From NCBI GenBank assembly GCA_007128345.1, contig SKXS01000278.1, positions 1 through 14,106 of the forward strand: DNA of 14,106 nt, read 5' to 3'. Within the stretch, counting starts at the first letter, position 1. Each line of letters opens with the position of its first letter. Below the pieces are notes generated by a model that saw nothing but the letters and a program-made list of their open reading frames with translations, did no database searches and was not told where the DNA came from. The DNA comes from Spirochaetia bacterium. Lineage in GTDB: Bacteria > Spirochaetota > Spirochaetia > PWKH01. Positions 6,634-14,106 of the stretch are shown piece after piece. A program made the translations under genes and the position numbers.

Positions 6634-8127
6634 TTACTCCCCGTCTCTCAGTAATCCAGTATACAGCACAGAATCTGGTCCTTTAAGCATGTGGTTCTCA
6701 TGGGGTATCCCCCATTCTCCATTCAGTATATGCGCAATGCGAGGCATGCAGAATCCGCCCTGGCATCTGCCAGACATTGGTCTGCATCGATTTTTAATAC
6801 CGGCATAGGTGAGGGGGCCAAACATTCGCTTCAGCGCTGATCGCACTTCAGCCAGGGAGATTTCTTCGCACCTGCAGATGATGCTGCCGAAATCTGGGTC
6901 CTGATCAACCAGCGCTTTTCGTTCATCCAATGAGTACATGGACGCTGGATATGGTCTGCGATAGATTCCTGGAATATCTGGGAAGTCAGGCCTCCATGGC
7001 TTCTCTGATACAGGCAGGATATGGTGGGCCATCTCAGCAACCTTTTTTCCAATTGCCGGTGCTGCAGTCAGTCCGGGGCTTTCAATTCCAAGCACATGTA
7101 TTACGGAATCACATGCAGGCTGGTATCTAATGACAAAATCGTCGAATCCTCCCACATCCGGAGGTGTGAGTTTAGGGCGCAGACCTGAAAAACTTCTGAT
7201 GAAGTCACTGGTGACTAAGGTGGGCAGCAGAGTTTTCCCTTCTGATTTCAGCATCTCCATGATTTCGCTTGTTGTGCTGCAATCCATGCGATCGGCAATA
7301 TACTCGTTACTAGGTCCAATAAGGATGTTTCCTTCGACTGTTTTTGTGAGGTGAATCCCGAGTCCGCTGCTGTGGGTGCCGGGTACAGGATAGATCAGAA
7401 GGTTCAGAGACTGGTCGAGACGTTTGTCAAGCACATAATATTCTCCCCTGCATGGATAGATGGTATGCTGGTGGTATCCACATAACTTGGCTATCGTGTC
7501 GGCATGCATGCCGGCGCAGTTGATGATCATTCTGGTTTCCAGAGCAGATCTTCCCTGGGGTGTTTCTGATTCAATTTGAAACCTTGAGTCTTGAACCTGG
7601 GTAATCCGTATGACCTTATGCAGGAAGCGATAACTCACTCCATGAAGATGGGCATGTTCCGCAAGGGCTATGGTCAGTGCCATTGGATTAACTATTCCCG
7701 TGGAAGGCGTGTAGAGTCCTTCTGTACCGGCAATACCCGGCTGCAGTTGGTCCATGGTAGCGGAATCCATCATCTCCATGCCAGGGACCCCGTTGGCCTC
7801 TCCCTGCTCTTTGAGCTCATGAAGGGCGGCTTGCTCTTCCTGTGAGGCAGCTATGGTAAGCTTGCCTGTTCTGATGAAGGGAACTGACAGATCTCTGCAG
7901 AGAGATTCCATTGCTGCATTTCCGGCAATATTCAGTATAGCCCTATTGGATCCTGGAGTATAGTGAATTCCTGAATGGACGACTCCGCTGTTTCTGCTGC
8001 TGATGCCAAAGCCGGCGTCAGCTTCTTTATCAAGTACTGCAAGAGTATAGTTTTTTCGCGACAGTTCACGGGCAACAGCATTTCCAATAACACCGGCGCC
8101 GATAATTACGATGTCAAACAGTTCCAT
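6634..8127 (-). CDS. GlpA-like FAD-dependent dehydrogenase with C-terminal [2Fe-2S] BFD-like domain
   Basis: 497 residues from ATG 8127. A DAO-type FAD domain opens with DIVIIGAGVIGNAVAREL (GxGxxG at 10-15) and SSRNSGVVHSGIHY. Later come NCAGMHAD, CRGEYYVLD and FSGLRPKL. The C-terminal domain has ICRCEEIS (C418, C420) and GRCQGGFC (C455, C460), the ligand pattern of the [2Fe-2S] domain found in GlpA and related dehydrogenases; C448 is an extra cysteine. The likely reaction is oxidation of sn-glycerol 3-phosphate or a similar 2-hydroxyacid or polyol phosphate. Sequences of this group are also annotated as L-2-hydroxyglutarate-type oxidases, so the substrate is not certain. An upstream TTG at 8169 would add 14 residues, but MELFDIVIIGAG is the natural N-terminus. 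First gene of a tight three-gene operon, divergent from the GlpR-type regulator. No good ribosome binding site precedes it. Confidence 0.88.
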   Translation of the reverse strand: MELFDIVIIGAGVIGNAVARELSRKNYTLAVLDKEADAGFGISSRNSGVVHSGIHYTPGSNRAILNIAGNAAMESLCRDLSVPFIRTGKLTIAASQEEQAALHELKEQGEANGVPGMEMMDSATMDQLQPGIAGTEGLYTPSTGIVNPMALTIALAEHAHLHGVSYRFLHKVIRITQVQDSRFQIESETPQGRSALETRMIINCAGMHADTIAKLCGYHQHTIYPCRGEYYVLDKRLDQSLNLLIYPVPGTHSSGLGIHLTKTVEGNILIGPSNEYIADRMDCSTTSEIMEMLKSEGKTLLPTLVTSDFIRSFSGLRPKLTPPDVGGFDDFVIRYQPACDSVIHVLGIESPGLTAAPAIGKKVAEMAHHILPVSEKPWRPDFPDIPGIYRRPYPASMYSLDERKALVDQDPDFGSIICRCEEISLAEVRSALKRMFGPLTYAGIKNRCRPMSGRCQGGFCMPRIAHILNGEWGIPHENHMLKGPDSVLYTGLLRDGE

Positions 8128-8133
8128 AATTAT

Positions 8134-8163
8134 AAGTATACCTGATGAGAAATTCAATGAAAA
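8134..8163 (-). promoter_or_regulatory. Candidate promoter of the GlpA-like operon (possibly leaderless)
   Basis: Minus strand: TTTTCA (8158-8163), 18-bp spacer, TATACT (8134-8139). The expected transcription start would fall at or next to the ATG at 8127. A rival candidate shares the opposite promoter's -35 region: TTGTCA (8190-8195), 17 bp, TATTTG (8167-8172). Neither can be preferred from sequence alone. Confidence 0.3.
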
Positions 8164-8188
8164 GACCAAATAAGTTCATATGCTCATC

Positions 8189-8217
8189 TTGACAATACCT
8201 CGTAACTAATTTATGGT
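8189..8217 (+). promoter_or_regulatory. Sigma70-type promoter of the glpR-like/ldh2/malic enzyme operon
   Basis: A perfect -35 TTGACA at 8189-8194, a 17-bp spacer and TATGGT at 8212-8217, 44 bp before the regulator's ATG. It is the best promoter in the window. Its placement between divergent operons makes the intergenic region (8128-8261) the natural site for an operator, but I could not identify a specific repeat. Confidence 0.7.
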
Positions 8218-8261
8218 ACAAATAGGTTCAAAAAAGTAAATAAACGATCATAAGGAAATGT

Positions 8262-9041
8262 ATGGCAAATCATATCCCTGCGGACAGGCAGAAACGCATA
8301 GCCGAACTTATTCGCGAGCGAGGAGTAGTACGGGTTAATGACTTGAGTATGCAGTTCCAGGTATCAGTACTTACTATTCGGCGGGATCTTGACCTTCTGG
8401 AAGAGCAGGGTGTGTTGGAGCGGTCTCATGGTGGCGCGGTGCTTCGGCAGACTATGCCTGAAGAACCTATGTTCGCACAAAAAGAGCAGCGTTTCAGAGA
8501 ACAGAAGCATCGTATCGCTGCCGCAACAGCTCGGTTTATTCATGATGGTGATATGGTGCTCATTAACAGCGGGACCACTACCCTGGAGGTAATCCGCCAG
8601 ATAATCCATAAACGTATCACTATAATTACCAACAACATAGCTGCCGCTCAACTGATCGATACTGCTTCCTGTGATATGATCATCCTGGGCGGCAAGTTCC
8701 GTTGTCAATCCCAATCTACCGCGGGTAGCTTCGGTCTTCAGTCACTTCAGCAGATTTATGCAAACAAGGCAGTCATAGGGGTTGATGGGTTCAGTATGAA
8801 GTATGGACTCACTACACCCATCATGCAGGAAGCTGAGATTACCCGGGTAATGATAGAGAAGACCGTTGGTGATGTGCTTGTTGTTGCCGACAGCAACAAG
8901 ATGGGTGTCATATCGAATTTTAAGACAGTCTCTGTCGAGAAAATCTCCCACCTTGTTACAGACAGCGCCGCTAAAGAATTTCTCACCGAAATAGAGTTGG
9001 AAAAAGCCGGTATCAAGCTGATTCTTGCTGATTCGCACTAG
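8262..9041 (+). CDS. DeoR/GlpR-family transcriptional regulator
   Basis: 259 residues, normal for the family. N-terminal winged helix-turn-helix: RQKRIAELIRERGVVRVNDL (9-28), QVSVLTIRRDL (33-43) and VLERSHGGAV. The C-terminal DeoR sensor domain shows INSGTTTLEV, ITIITNNIAAA, MIILGGKFR, AVIGVDGFS, GLTTPIMQEAE and VVADSNKMG, the features of phosphosugar-sensing members such as GlpR. ATG 8262 is preceded by AAGGA (8252-8256) at 5-nt spacing. It is first in an operon with an Ldh2-family dehydrogenase and malic enzyme, and divergent from the GlpA-like operon, so it probably represses one or both, released by a phosphorylated metabolite (glycerol 3-phosphate would fit). Family is certain; ligand and targets are inferred. 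Confidence 0.93.
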   Translation: MANHIPADRQKRIAELIRERGVVRVNDLSMQFQVSVLTIRRDLDLLEEQGVLERSHGGAVLRQTMPEEPMFAQKEQRFREQKHRIAAATARFIHDGDMVLINSGTTTLEVIRQIIHKRITIITNNIAAAQLIDTASCDMIILGGKFRCQSQSTAGSFGLQSLQQIYANKAVIGVDGFSMKYGLTTPIMQEAEITRVMIEKTVGDVLVVADSNKMGVISNFKTVSVEKISHLVTDSAAKEFLTEIELEKAGIKLILADSH

Positions 9042-9099
9042 GTCATAACCTTGAGGGTTTGCAAATAAAATAAATAAGAGCAGTAAGGAGGTCTATTGT

Positions 9100-10230
9100 A
9101 TGACTAATTATGCTGACCAGTACAAAGATTGTATATGGCTGGATTTTGAGACATTGGAACAGTTCATGAAGGATGCCCTTATAGGGTACGGTATTCCGAA
9201 AGAGGATGCGGATATCATCTGCGATGTCCTTATAGAGTCGGACAAGCGGGGAATAGATTCGCACGGCATCGGTCGTCTGAAGCCCATCTACCTGGACCGC
9301 CTCGATATGGGAATTATGAATCCGGTAACGAAAATTGATGTGCTGAAGGATGAAAAAGCTGCTGCAGTGCTAGACGGTAACAACGGCCTCGGGCATGTGG
9401 TAGGGAAGAAGGCCATGGAGATGGCAATAGAAAAGGCTCGTGAATACGGAGTCGGCGTAATAGCTGTCCGAAATTCCACGCATTACGGGATAGCCGGATA
9501 TTTTGTTACCATGGCTACTGATGCCGGTATGATTGGGATAACCGGGACTAATGCAAGGCCATCTATTGCACCGACGTTCGGAGTAGAGAACATGCTCGGC
9601 ACCAATCCGCTCACGTTTGGGATACCAACAGATGAGGAGTTTCCCTTTGTCTTGGATTGTGCAACTTCAGTAACCCAGCGCGGAAAAATTGAAGTGTACG
9701 GACGCGCAGGTAAAGATCTCCCTCCTGGGTGGGTGATTGGTGTTGATGGAAAGACCAGGACAGATACCAAGCAAGTCCTCAACGACCTGACAAAAGGTTT
9801 AGCAGCTCTTACCCCCCTAGGCGGAATAGGTGAGGAGCACGGAGGATATAAAGGATACGGATATGCTGCTGTAGTTGAGATCCTATGCGCAGCGCTGCAG
9901 GACGGCAGCTACCTCAAGGACCTCAACGGATTTGATGAAGATGGTACGGCCATTCCGTATCCTCTGGGGCATTTTTTCATAGCCATAGATCCTGAGAAAT
10001 TCATGGGACTGGCGACCTTCAAGCTCATAGCGGGGAATATCTGCAGAGATTTACGGAATTCTCAGAAAGCCCCTGATGCAGAAAGGATTTATACAGCCGG
10101 GGAGAAGGAATGGCTTGCCTGGCAGTACCGCAAGGAGCATGGATGCCCCGTTCCAGTTTCACTCCAGAAGATGATGATCAGTGTGAGGGATAAATTGAAA
10201 CTGGATTATTCATTTCCTTTTGAGAGTTAG
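9100..10230 (+). CDS. Ldh2-family NAD(P)-dependent malate/L-lactate-type dehydrogenase
   Basis: 376 residues. Seen: DSHGIGRL (53-60, H55), DGNNGLGHVVGKKAM (91-105), NSTHYGIAGY (124-133, H127), MIGITGTNARPSIAP, LGTNPLTFGIP and VLDCATS, then GGYKGYGYA. These are hallmarks of the malate/L-lactate dehydrogenase family (Ldh_2), which is unrelated to classical LDH/MDH. Members oxidise malate, lactate, ureidoglycolate, sulfolactate or similar 2-hydroxyacids with NAD(P). Malate is the likeliest substrate here because a malic enzyme follows 21 bp downstream; the sequence alone does not fix it. The start ATG 9100 has a strong TAAGGAGGT (9084-9092). It lies 58 bp after the regulator with no terminator between, so the two are probably co-transcribed. 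Confidence 0.92.
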   Translation: MTNYADQYKDCIWLDFETLEQFMKDALIGYGIPKEDADIICDVLIESDKRGIDSHGIGRLKPIYLDRLDMGIMNPVTKIDVLKDEKAAAVLDGNNGLGHVVGKKAMEMAIEKAREYGVGVIAVRNSTHYGIAGYFVTMATDAGMIGITGTNARPSIAPTFGVENMLGTNPLTFGIPTDEEFPFVLDCATSVTQRGKIEVYGRAGKDLPPGWVIGVDGKTRTDTKQVLNDLTKGLAALTPLGGIGEEHGGYKGYGYAAVVEILCAALQDGSYLKDLNGFDEDGTAIPYPLGHFFIAIDPEKFMGLATFKLIAGNICRDLRNSQKAPDAERIYTAGEKEWLAWQYRKEHGCPVPVSLQKMMISVRDKLKLDYSFPFES

Positions 10231-10251
10231 ATAAAATAAGGAGTTATCGGT

Positions 10252-11535
10252 ATGGACGAATTGAAAAGAAAAGCCCTTGAGTACCACTGCCTTGATGGAG
10301 TTCCCGGAAAGCTGTCGGTAGTACCGACAAAACCGTGTATTACTGCCGCGGACCTCTCGCTTGCGTACACCCCTGGTGTAGCAAAACCTGTACTTGAAAT
10401 TGCTGATGATCCTGAAAATGCATATAAGTATACCTCAAAGGGAAACCTGGTTGCCGTCATTTCGAATGGGACGGCAATTCTCGGATTGGGTGACAGAGGA
10501 GCGCTTGCATCCAAACCTGTGATGGAAGGAAAAGGCGTGCTCTTTAAACGATTTGCCGACATCGATGTCTTTGACATCGAGATTGACACCAAGGACCCGG
10601 CAAAGATTATTGAGATTGTGAAATTGCTTGAACCCACATTCGGGGGAGTGAACCTTGAGGATATCAAGGCACCGGAGTGCTTCGAGATAGAGCAGACGCT
10701 CATCCGGGAATGTAATATTCCTATTTTTCACGATGATCAGCATGGTACAGCGATCATCTCGACTGCGGGTCTGCTGAATGCCTGCGAAATTGCAGAGAAG
10801 GACCTTGCAGAGATCAAAGTGGTGTTTAACGGGGCGGGTTCTGCCGGTATTTCCTGTGCAAAGATGTTTGTGGAAGCAGGAGTGAGAAAGGAAAACCTTA
10901 TCTTATGCGACAGTAAAGGGGTTATTTATAAGGGAAGGACAGAGGGCATAACCAAGGAAAAAGAGGAGTTTGCGACAGATTCAGACGCCCGTACCCTCGC
11001 TGAAGCGATGATAGGATCTGATGTATTCATCGGCCTTTCCGTTGCGGACTGTGTCACTCCAGAAATGTTATCTTCAATGGCAGATAATCCGATCGTATTT
11101 GCCATGAGCAATCCCAACCCAGAAATTACCTATGAGCTGGCACTTGAGACCCGCAGTGATGTGATTATGGCAACTGGGCGCAGCGACTATCCTAACCAGA
11201 TAAATAATGTCTTGGGGTTTCCGTTTATTTTCCGGGGAGCCCTTGATGTGAGATCAACAGCGATATCTGAAGGAATGAAAATGGCTGCAGCCAAGGCTCT
11301 TGCTGATCTGGCCAAGGAGCCTGTGCTGGATTCGATAAAGAAAGCATATGGTGGTGAGGATTTTTCTTTTGGTAGAAACTACATAGTGCCTAAGCCATTT
11401 GATCCCAGGGTCATAGAATGGGAAGCAGTTGCCGTAGCAAAGGCTGCATGTGAAGAAGGACATGCGAAGTATCCTATTACCGATTGGGATGCGTATCAGC
11501 TCAAGTTGAGAAAACGAATGGAAAAATACTGGTAA
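10252..11535 (+). CDS. Malic enzyme (short, MaeB-type without phosphotransacetylase domain)
   Basis: 427 residues: complete malic enzyme and nothing more; long MaeB proteins of about 760 residues carry an additional phosphotransacetylase-like domain, absent here. Oxidative decarboxylation of malate to pyruvate and CO2 with NAD(P), or the reverse. Seen: YTPGVA with Y39, GLGDRGALASKPVMEGKG with K94, VNLEDIKAPE with metal ligands E136 and D137, FHDDQHGTA with D162, the NAD(P) Rossmann motif FNGAGSAGIS (192-201), AMSNPNPEI and INNVLGFPFIFRGALDV. The start is ATG 10252 after AAGGAG. It is the last gene of the regulator-ldh2-malic enzyme operon and is followed by a strong hairpin. Cofactor preference (NAD or NADP) cannot be read with confidence. 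Confidence 0.95.
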   Translation: MDELKRKALEYHCLDGVPGKLSVVPTKPCITAADLSLAYTPGVAKPVLEIADDPENAYKYTSKGNLVAVISNGTAILGLGDRGALASKPVMEGKGVLFKRFADIDVFDIEIDTKDPAKIIEIVKLLEPTFGGVNLEDIKAPECFEIEQTLIRECNIPIFHDDQHGTAIISTAGLLNACEIAEKDLAEIKVVFNGAGSAGISCAKMFVEAGVRKENLILCDSKGVIYKGRTEGITKEKEEFATDSDARTLAEAMIGSDVFIGLSVADCVTPEMLSSMADNPIVFAMSNPNPEITYELALETRSDVIMATGRSDYPNQINNVLGFPFIFRGALDVRSTAISEGMKMAAAKALADLAKEPVLDSIKKAYGGEDFSFGRNYIVPKPFDPRVIEWEAVAVAKAACEEGHAKYPITDWDAYQLKLRKRMEKYW

Positions 11536-11563
11536 GTTAAAGAGATTTAATGCTATACGATAC

Positions 11564-11588
11564 GAAACCCCGCTGCCAGCGGGGTTTC
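11564..11588. terminator. Hairpin terminator between converging malic enzyme and sfsA-like genes
   Basis: A perfect 11-bp stem (GAAACCCCGCT / AGCGGGGTTTC) with a 3-nt loop, in the short gap between the two stop codons (11535 on +, 11590 on -). The A/T bases at the stem foot give GGGGTTTC on both strands. There is no long T tail on either side, so termination may depend on stem strength or additional factors. Likely serves both operons. Confidence 0.8.
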
Positions 11589-11589
11589 C

Positions 11590-12765
11590 CTATCTTGATT
11601 CAGATTCTCTGAACTTGACATGCCTGTAATAGAATAGTAAGTCCACCACAGCTTGTCGGTTAGTTGGTTTTTCAGTAAAAAAGAACAGATGGCTCCTGCA
11701 GCTGCAGTCACTGCAGCCGAAGCCGGCAATAGATTTATCAGCAATGTGCGCTGCATCTTTTGCCAGCTCGCATTCCAAGTCTTTTCTTGTGCTGATGGGA
11801 TATGCCTGAGGGGCGGAGGAAGCAGCCATGGTGAGATAATCGATATGCCAGTGAGCATGCTTATGCGCGCGTTTATGTCGTGCTATTCGCTGGTGCAGGT
11901 GTTTCTTCGCAGAACCGACATACATGTACCAGCCAGGACGAAGTATTGCATTGTCGAGGGATGAGATGGGCAGGCGCAAGGGTTCTGCAAGCTGAATCAT
12001 AAGCAGGTATACACCGCAATTCTCTTTGGCCAGGGATGCGGGATATGCTGTGTCTACAGGAACAGAGGTGTCAATTATGCGGCTGTATCCTTTGGGATCG
12101 GTAGCCATGGAAACTGCGTAAATCGGCATATAGTTTGATGCGCGATGAAGATGTATGCAGAATTCAGGGTCTGTATGAGGGTTTGGCATGAATTGGGCTG
12201 CATCAGGATGCGAAATAATAAAGAGTACGGCTGCACGATATCCTGCATGCACATGACTGATCATTTCCTGAAGATGACGGGACCCCCGGTCAGTGGGAGT
12301 ATCTGGGAACATACCGAGCCCATGTTCTACGAGGGAGCATGATTTAACCTCAATAATTCGGTCCGGATCACCCTTGAGAAGAAAGTCAAATCGGGAACTA
12401 CCGCTGGTCCATTCAGGTATAATGTACGTTCCCGGATAGAGCCTGGGAAGAATGAGTTCCTTTGCGGCCAAATTAGCTTTTGCTGAGTAAAGAGGAATTG
12501 TCTTACCCTTATACCGTACTGCTACGGCAGTACATTGGGTTGTCCTGTCAGGATTTTCATGCCGCTCTATGAGCAAAGCCTGACCTGGAACGATGAATTC
12601 TGTTAGCTTTCCAGGATTAGGGCAGTGCGCCTTGAGAGTGCAGCCGTTAGAATCTCTTACAATCATCAGGAAGCGATTCGGCCGTTCTACCAATATCGCT
12701 TCCTCCGGATGTGAGAAAAGAGAAATCTCCTCACTGGTTGATGAATCCGGTACGTCATGCCGCAT
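11590..12765 (-). CDS. sfsA: SfsA nuclease fused to a C-terminal DUF123 (GIY-YIG-like) domain
   Basis: 391 residues from ATG 12765, against about 230 for ordinary SfsA. Domain 1 (about 15-240) is SfsA: AHCPNPGKL (46-54), YSAKANLAAKELI, SSRFDFLL with D127, IIEVKSC with E139 and K141 (PD-(D/E)XK-like), FPDTPTDRGSRHL, and AVLFIISHPDA. SfsA was first described as sugar fermentation stimulation protein; recent annotation treats it as a DNA/RNA nuclease. Domain 2 (about 249-370) is DUF123: CGVYLL (251-253 GVY), GWYMYVGSA (282-284 YVG), then QRIARHKR and HWHIDYL, and FGCSDCSC. The start ATG is preceded by AAGGA at 5 nt and lies within the end of the MFS gene (11-bp overlap), implying coupling. An upstream in-frame extension to 12870 lies entirely within the MFS coding region and is rejected. 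Target nucleic acid unknown. Confidence 0.9.
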   Translation of the reverse strand: MRHDVPDSSTSEEISLFSHPEEAILVERPNRFLMIVRDSNGCTLKAHCPNPGKLTEFIVPGQALLIERHENPDRTTQCTAVAVRYKGKTIPLYSAKANLAAKELILPRLYPGTYIIPEWTSGSSRFDFLLKGDPDRIIEVKSCSLVEHGLGMFPDTPTDRGSRHLQEMISHVHAGYRAAVLFIISHPDAAQFMPNPHTDPEFCIHLHRASNYMPIYAVSMATDPKGYSRIIDTSVPVDTAYPASLAKENCGVYLLMIQLAEPLRLPISSLDNAILRPGWYMYVGSAKKHLHQRIARHKRAHKHAHWHIDYLTMAASSAPQAYPISTRKDLECELAKDAAHIADKSIAGFGCSDCSCRSHLFFFTEKPTNRQAVVDLLFYYRHVKFRESESR

Positions 12766-14053
12766 GCAGATCCTTAGGCTCCCCCTTGGTGACAAAACCC
12801 ATGATGAGGAATGCCAGAAACATAAAGAAAGCCGCAAATAGAAAGATTGACCTGAAACCAAAAATATCAATGAATCCGCCGGTTATGGGAGGTGCCACAA
12901 TAGCCGCAAGCTGTGAAAAGAAGTAATAGAGGCCGGTATAGATTCCCATGTCATGAAAGGATGCCATTTGCCAAAGCATAGGGAATGAGTTAGTAATCAC
13001 GGCAACCCAAAAGGTTCCGAACATGAACATCAATGCCCAGAATGTTATTTGAGTCATGAGTACGGATAGACCAAACATGGAAACTACAGGCAGATGGAAG
13101 TACACAAGCAGGAGGATGATGGTAAGGGCTACCAGTGCGAACCTGATGGTGACCTTTCTACCGCGTTTATGAGCTATAATGCCTGATGGAATGGCAAATG
13201 CTGCATAGGCGATGCCGACCATACCAGCAGCAAGAGCAGCGGTTCCAGGTGTGGTCTGCAGGTAGTTTACAGAGTACAGCCCGATAAAAGGCAGTACTCC
13301 TTGATAGGCGATAAACCAGCAGAGCAGAGAACAGAGAATGAGGAGCGCGCTCTTATCTTTTTCCGAGAAGATCAGCTTGAGTGAACTCCGAACCGATACT
13401 CGTTTGTCATGCTCCTGAAAAGATTCCGGTCGTTCCTTAATGAAGAAAAAAAGCATCAGTGCTGCAATGAATACAAGGATTCCTGCAATCGGGAAAGCCA
13501 AAATTTGGTTGGTTGCGCCGCGGTTAGGTAGGTTAATATAAATGTTCATGAGCTGGGCTAATCCTATTGTGCCTACTATGGATGCTATTCCGCCCATGGT
13601 ATTAATAACGCCGTTTGCTTCTGATCTCAGTTCGCCTGGTATGATATCAGGCATCAGGGCTACAACAGGACCTCTTGCTGCTTGCTTGAAGAGATTGAGA
13701 AAGAATATCACAATAATAAGGGGAGCTAATGCTCTCAGTGCCGTGAACGGGATCAGGGCAAAGCAGATGGCAGTCAGGGGAAGCGTAGTAATAATGTACG
13801 GCATTCTCCGGCCGATTGGGGTGCGTGTCCGGTCAGATAAAGCTGCAACTATGGGTATAAGTAAAATCGCAAATATATTGTCCAGGGTCATAATGAGACC
13901 AATGAGCCCTTTTGATGCAACGTAGCGGTTGAGGAATATGGGGACGTAGGTATCATAAAGCGGATCCATGAGTCCCATGGTAAAAAACCCAAGTCCGATA
14001 AGAAATGTGATTTTATAATACCCCTTCATGCTGGCTTTCTGGTTTTTCTGCAT
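12755..14053 (-). CDS. MFS transporter, sugar-transporter-like
   Basis: 432 residues with about twelve hydrophobic segments, an inner-membrane permease. Seen: FFTMGLMDPLYDTYVPIFL in the first helix, and the loop 2-3 motif LSDRTRTPIGRRMPYI, resembling the SDRTRTRWGRRRP-type loop of disaccharide and maltooligosaccharide MFS symporters. A central cytoplasmic loop (KERPESFQEHDKR) divides the two halves, and the second half has an equivalent GIIAHKRGRKVTIRF loop. ATG 14053 is chosen because GAAGG (14062-14066) stands 8 nt upstream; the frame also opens at GTG 14092, but that overlaps a -10-like TATACT. First gene of a two-gene unit with sfsA, overlapping it by 11 bp. Sugar or organic solute uptake is plausible; the substrate is not determinable. 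Confidence 0.9.
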   Translation of the reverse strand: MQKNQKASMKGYYKITFLIGLGFFTMGLMDPLYDTYVPIFLNRYVASKGLIGLIMTLDNIFAILLIPIVAALSDRTRTPIGRRMPYIITTLPLTAICFALIPFTALRALAPLIIVIFFLNLFKQAARGPVVALMPDIIPGELRSEANGVINTMGGIASIVGTIGLAQLMNIYINLPNRGATNQILAFPIAGILVFIAALMLFFFIKERPESFQEHDKRVSVRSSLKLIFSEKDKSALLILCSLLCWFIAYQGVLPFIGLYSVNYLQTTPGTAALAAGMVGIAYAAFAIPSGIIAHKRGRKVTIRFALVALTIILLLVYFHLPVVSMFGLSVLMTQITFWALMFMFGTFWVAVITNSFPMLWQMASFHDMGIYTGLYYFFSQLAAIVAPPITGGFIDIFGFRSIFLFAAFFMFLAFLIMGFVTKGEPKDLHAA

Positions 14054-14061
14054 ATCGCGTA

Positions 14062-14089
14062 CCTTCTTTATTTTTAATTCATGAGTATA
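14062..14089 (-). promoter_or_regulatory. -10 element and ribosome binding site of the MFS transporter gene
   Basis: Minus strand: TATACT (14084-14089, five of six bases matching TATAAT) and GAAGG (14062-14066) 8 nt before ATG 14053. Transcription would start near 14077, giving a leader of about 24 nt. The -35 would lie outside or at the very edge of the window, so the promoter is only half visible. Confidence 0.45.
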
Positions 14090-14106
14090 CACAATAAATC
14101 ATCCCA

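Noticed and set aside
8128..8169. TTG 8169 as start of the GlpA-like dehydrogenase
   Set aside because: The 14 added residues precede the natural N-terminus of the FAD motif and would overlay the promoter-like sequences.
8144..8188. Inverted repeat GATGAG / CTCATC in the divergent promoter region as the GlpR operator
   Set aside because: Only six bases per arm, separated by 33 bases, and unlike the known GlpR site; likely chance.
10314..10328. Near-palindrome GTCGGTA-G-TACCGAC at the start of the malic enzyme gene as an operator
   Set aside because: Seven-base arms around one base are expected about once by chance in a window this size, and it lies within conserved coding sequence.
12766..12870. 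35-residue N-terminal extension of the SfsA protein
   Set aside because: It is an out-of-frame reading of the MFS transporter's C-terminus; ATG 12765 has its own AAGGA site and the SfsA domain begins after it.

Overview
The window looks like a chromosomal segment of an anaerobic or facultatively fermentative bacterium. It has a single tRNA, ordinary operons with clear Shine-Dalgarno sites, and no CRISPR, phage or insertion sequence. The gene set (selenoprotein, O2-sensitive quinolinate synthase, anaerobic-type FAD/Fe-S dehydrogenase set, malic enzyme, internalin-like LRR lipoprotein) would fit a spirochaete-like or clostridial anaerobe. That placement is inference from gene content only.

Left part (1-3700, mostly + strand). 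The first gene is cut by the window edge. It encodes a GrdB/PrdB-like 'selenoprotein B family' protein. Its frame runs through an in-frame TGA at 465-467, and a hairpin stands at the right distance to be a bacterial SECIS element, so the two apparent ORFs are one selenoprotein gene. A 325-bp gap with only weak promoter candidates follows, then nadA (quinolinate synthase). Next is an A+T-rich leucine-rich-repeat lipoprotein gene broken by one missing base in a T run, and a tRNA-Cys(GCA) on the minus strand with its own promoter.

Middle part (3686-8127). A lone radical SAM protein (+) converges on, and overlaps by 6 bp, a three-gene minus-strand operon. That operon encodes a GlpA-like FAD dehydrogenase with a C-terminal [2Fe-2S] domain, an FAD/pyridine-nucleotide oxidoreductase, and a small cysteine-rich DUF1667 protein. 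Sets of this kind are associated with glycerol 3-phosphate oxidation in Thermotoga, clostridia and spirochaetes.

Right part (8128-14106). Divergent from that operon, from a good sigma70-type promoter, run a DeoR/GlpR-type repressor, an Ldh2-family malate/lactate dehydrogenase and a short malic enzyme. They end at a strong hairpin shared with the opposing unit. The opposing minus-strand unit is an MFS transporter followed, with an 11-bp overlap, by an SfsA nuclease fused to a DUF123 (GIY-YIG-like) domain. The likely theme of 5.0-11.5 kb is carbon and redox metabolism under one GlpR-type regulator: electrons from glycerol-3-phosphate-like substrates on one side and malate/pyruvate/NAD(P)H interconversion on the other.
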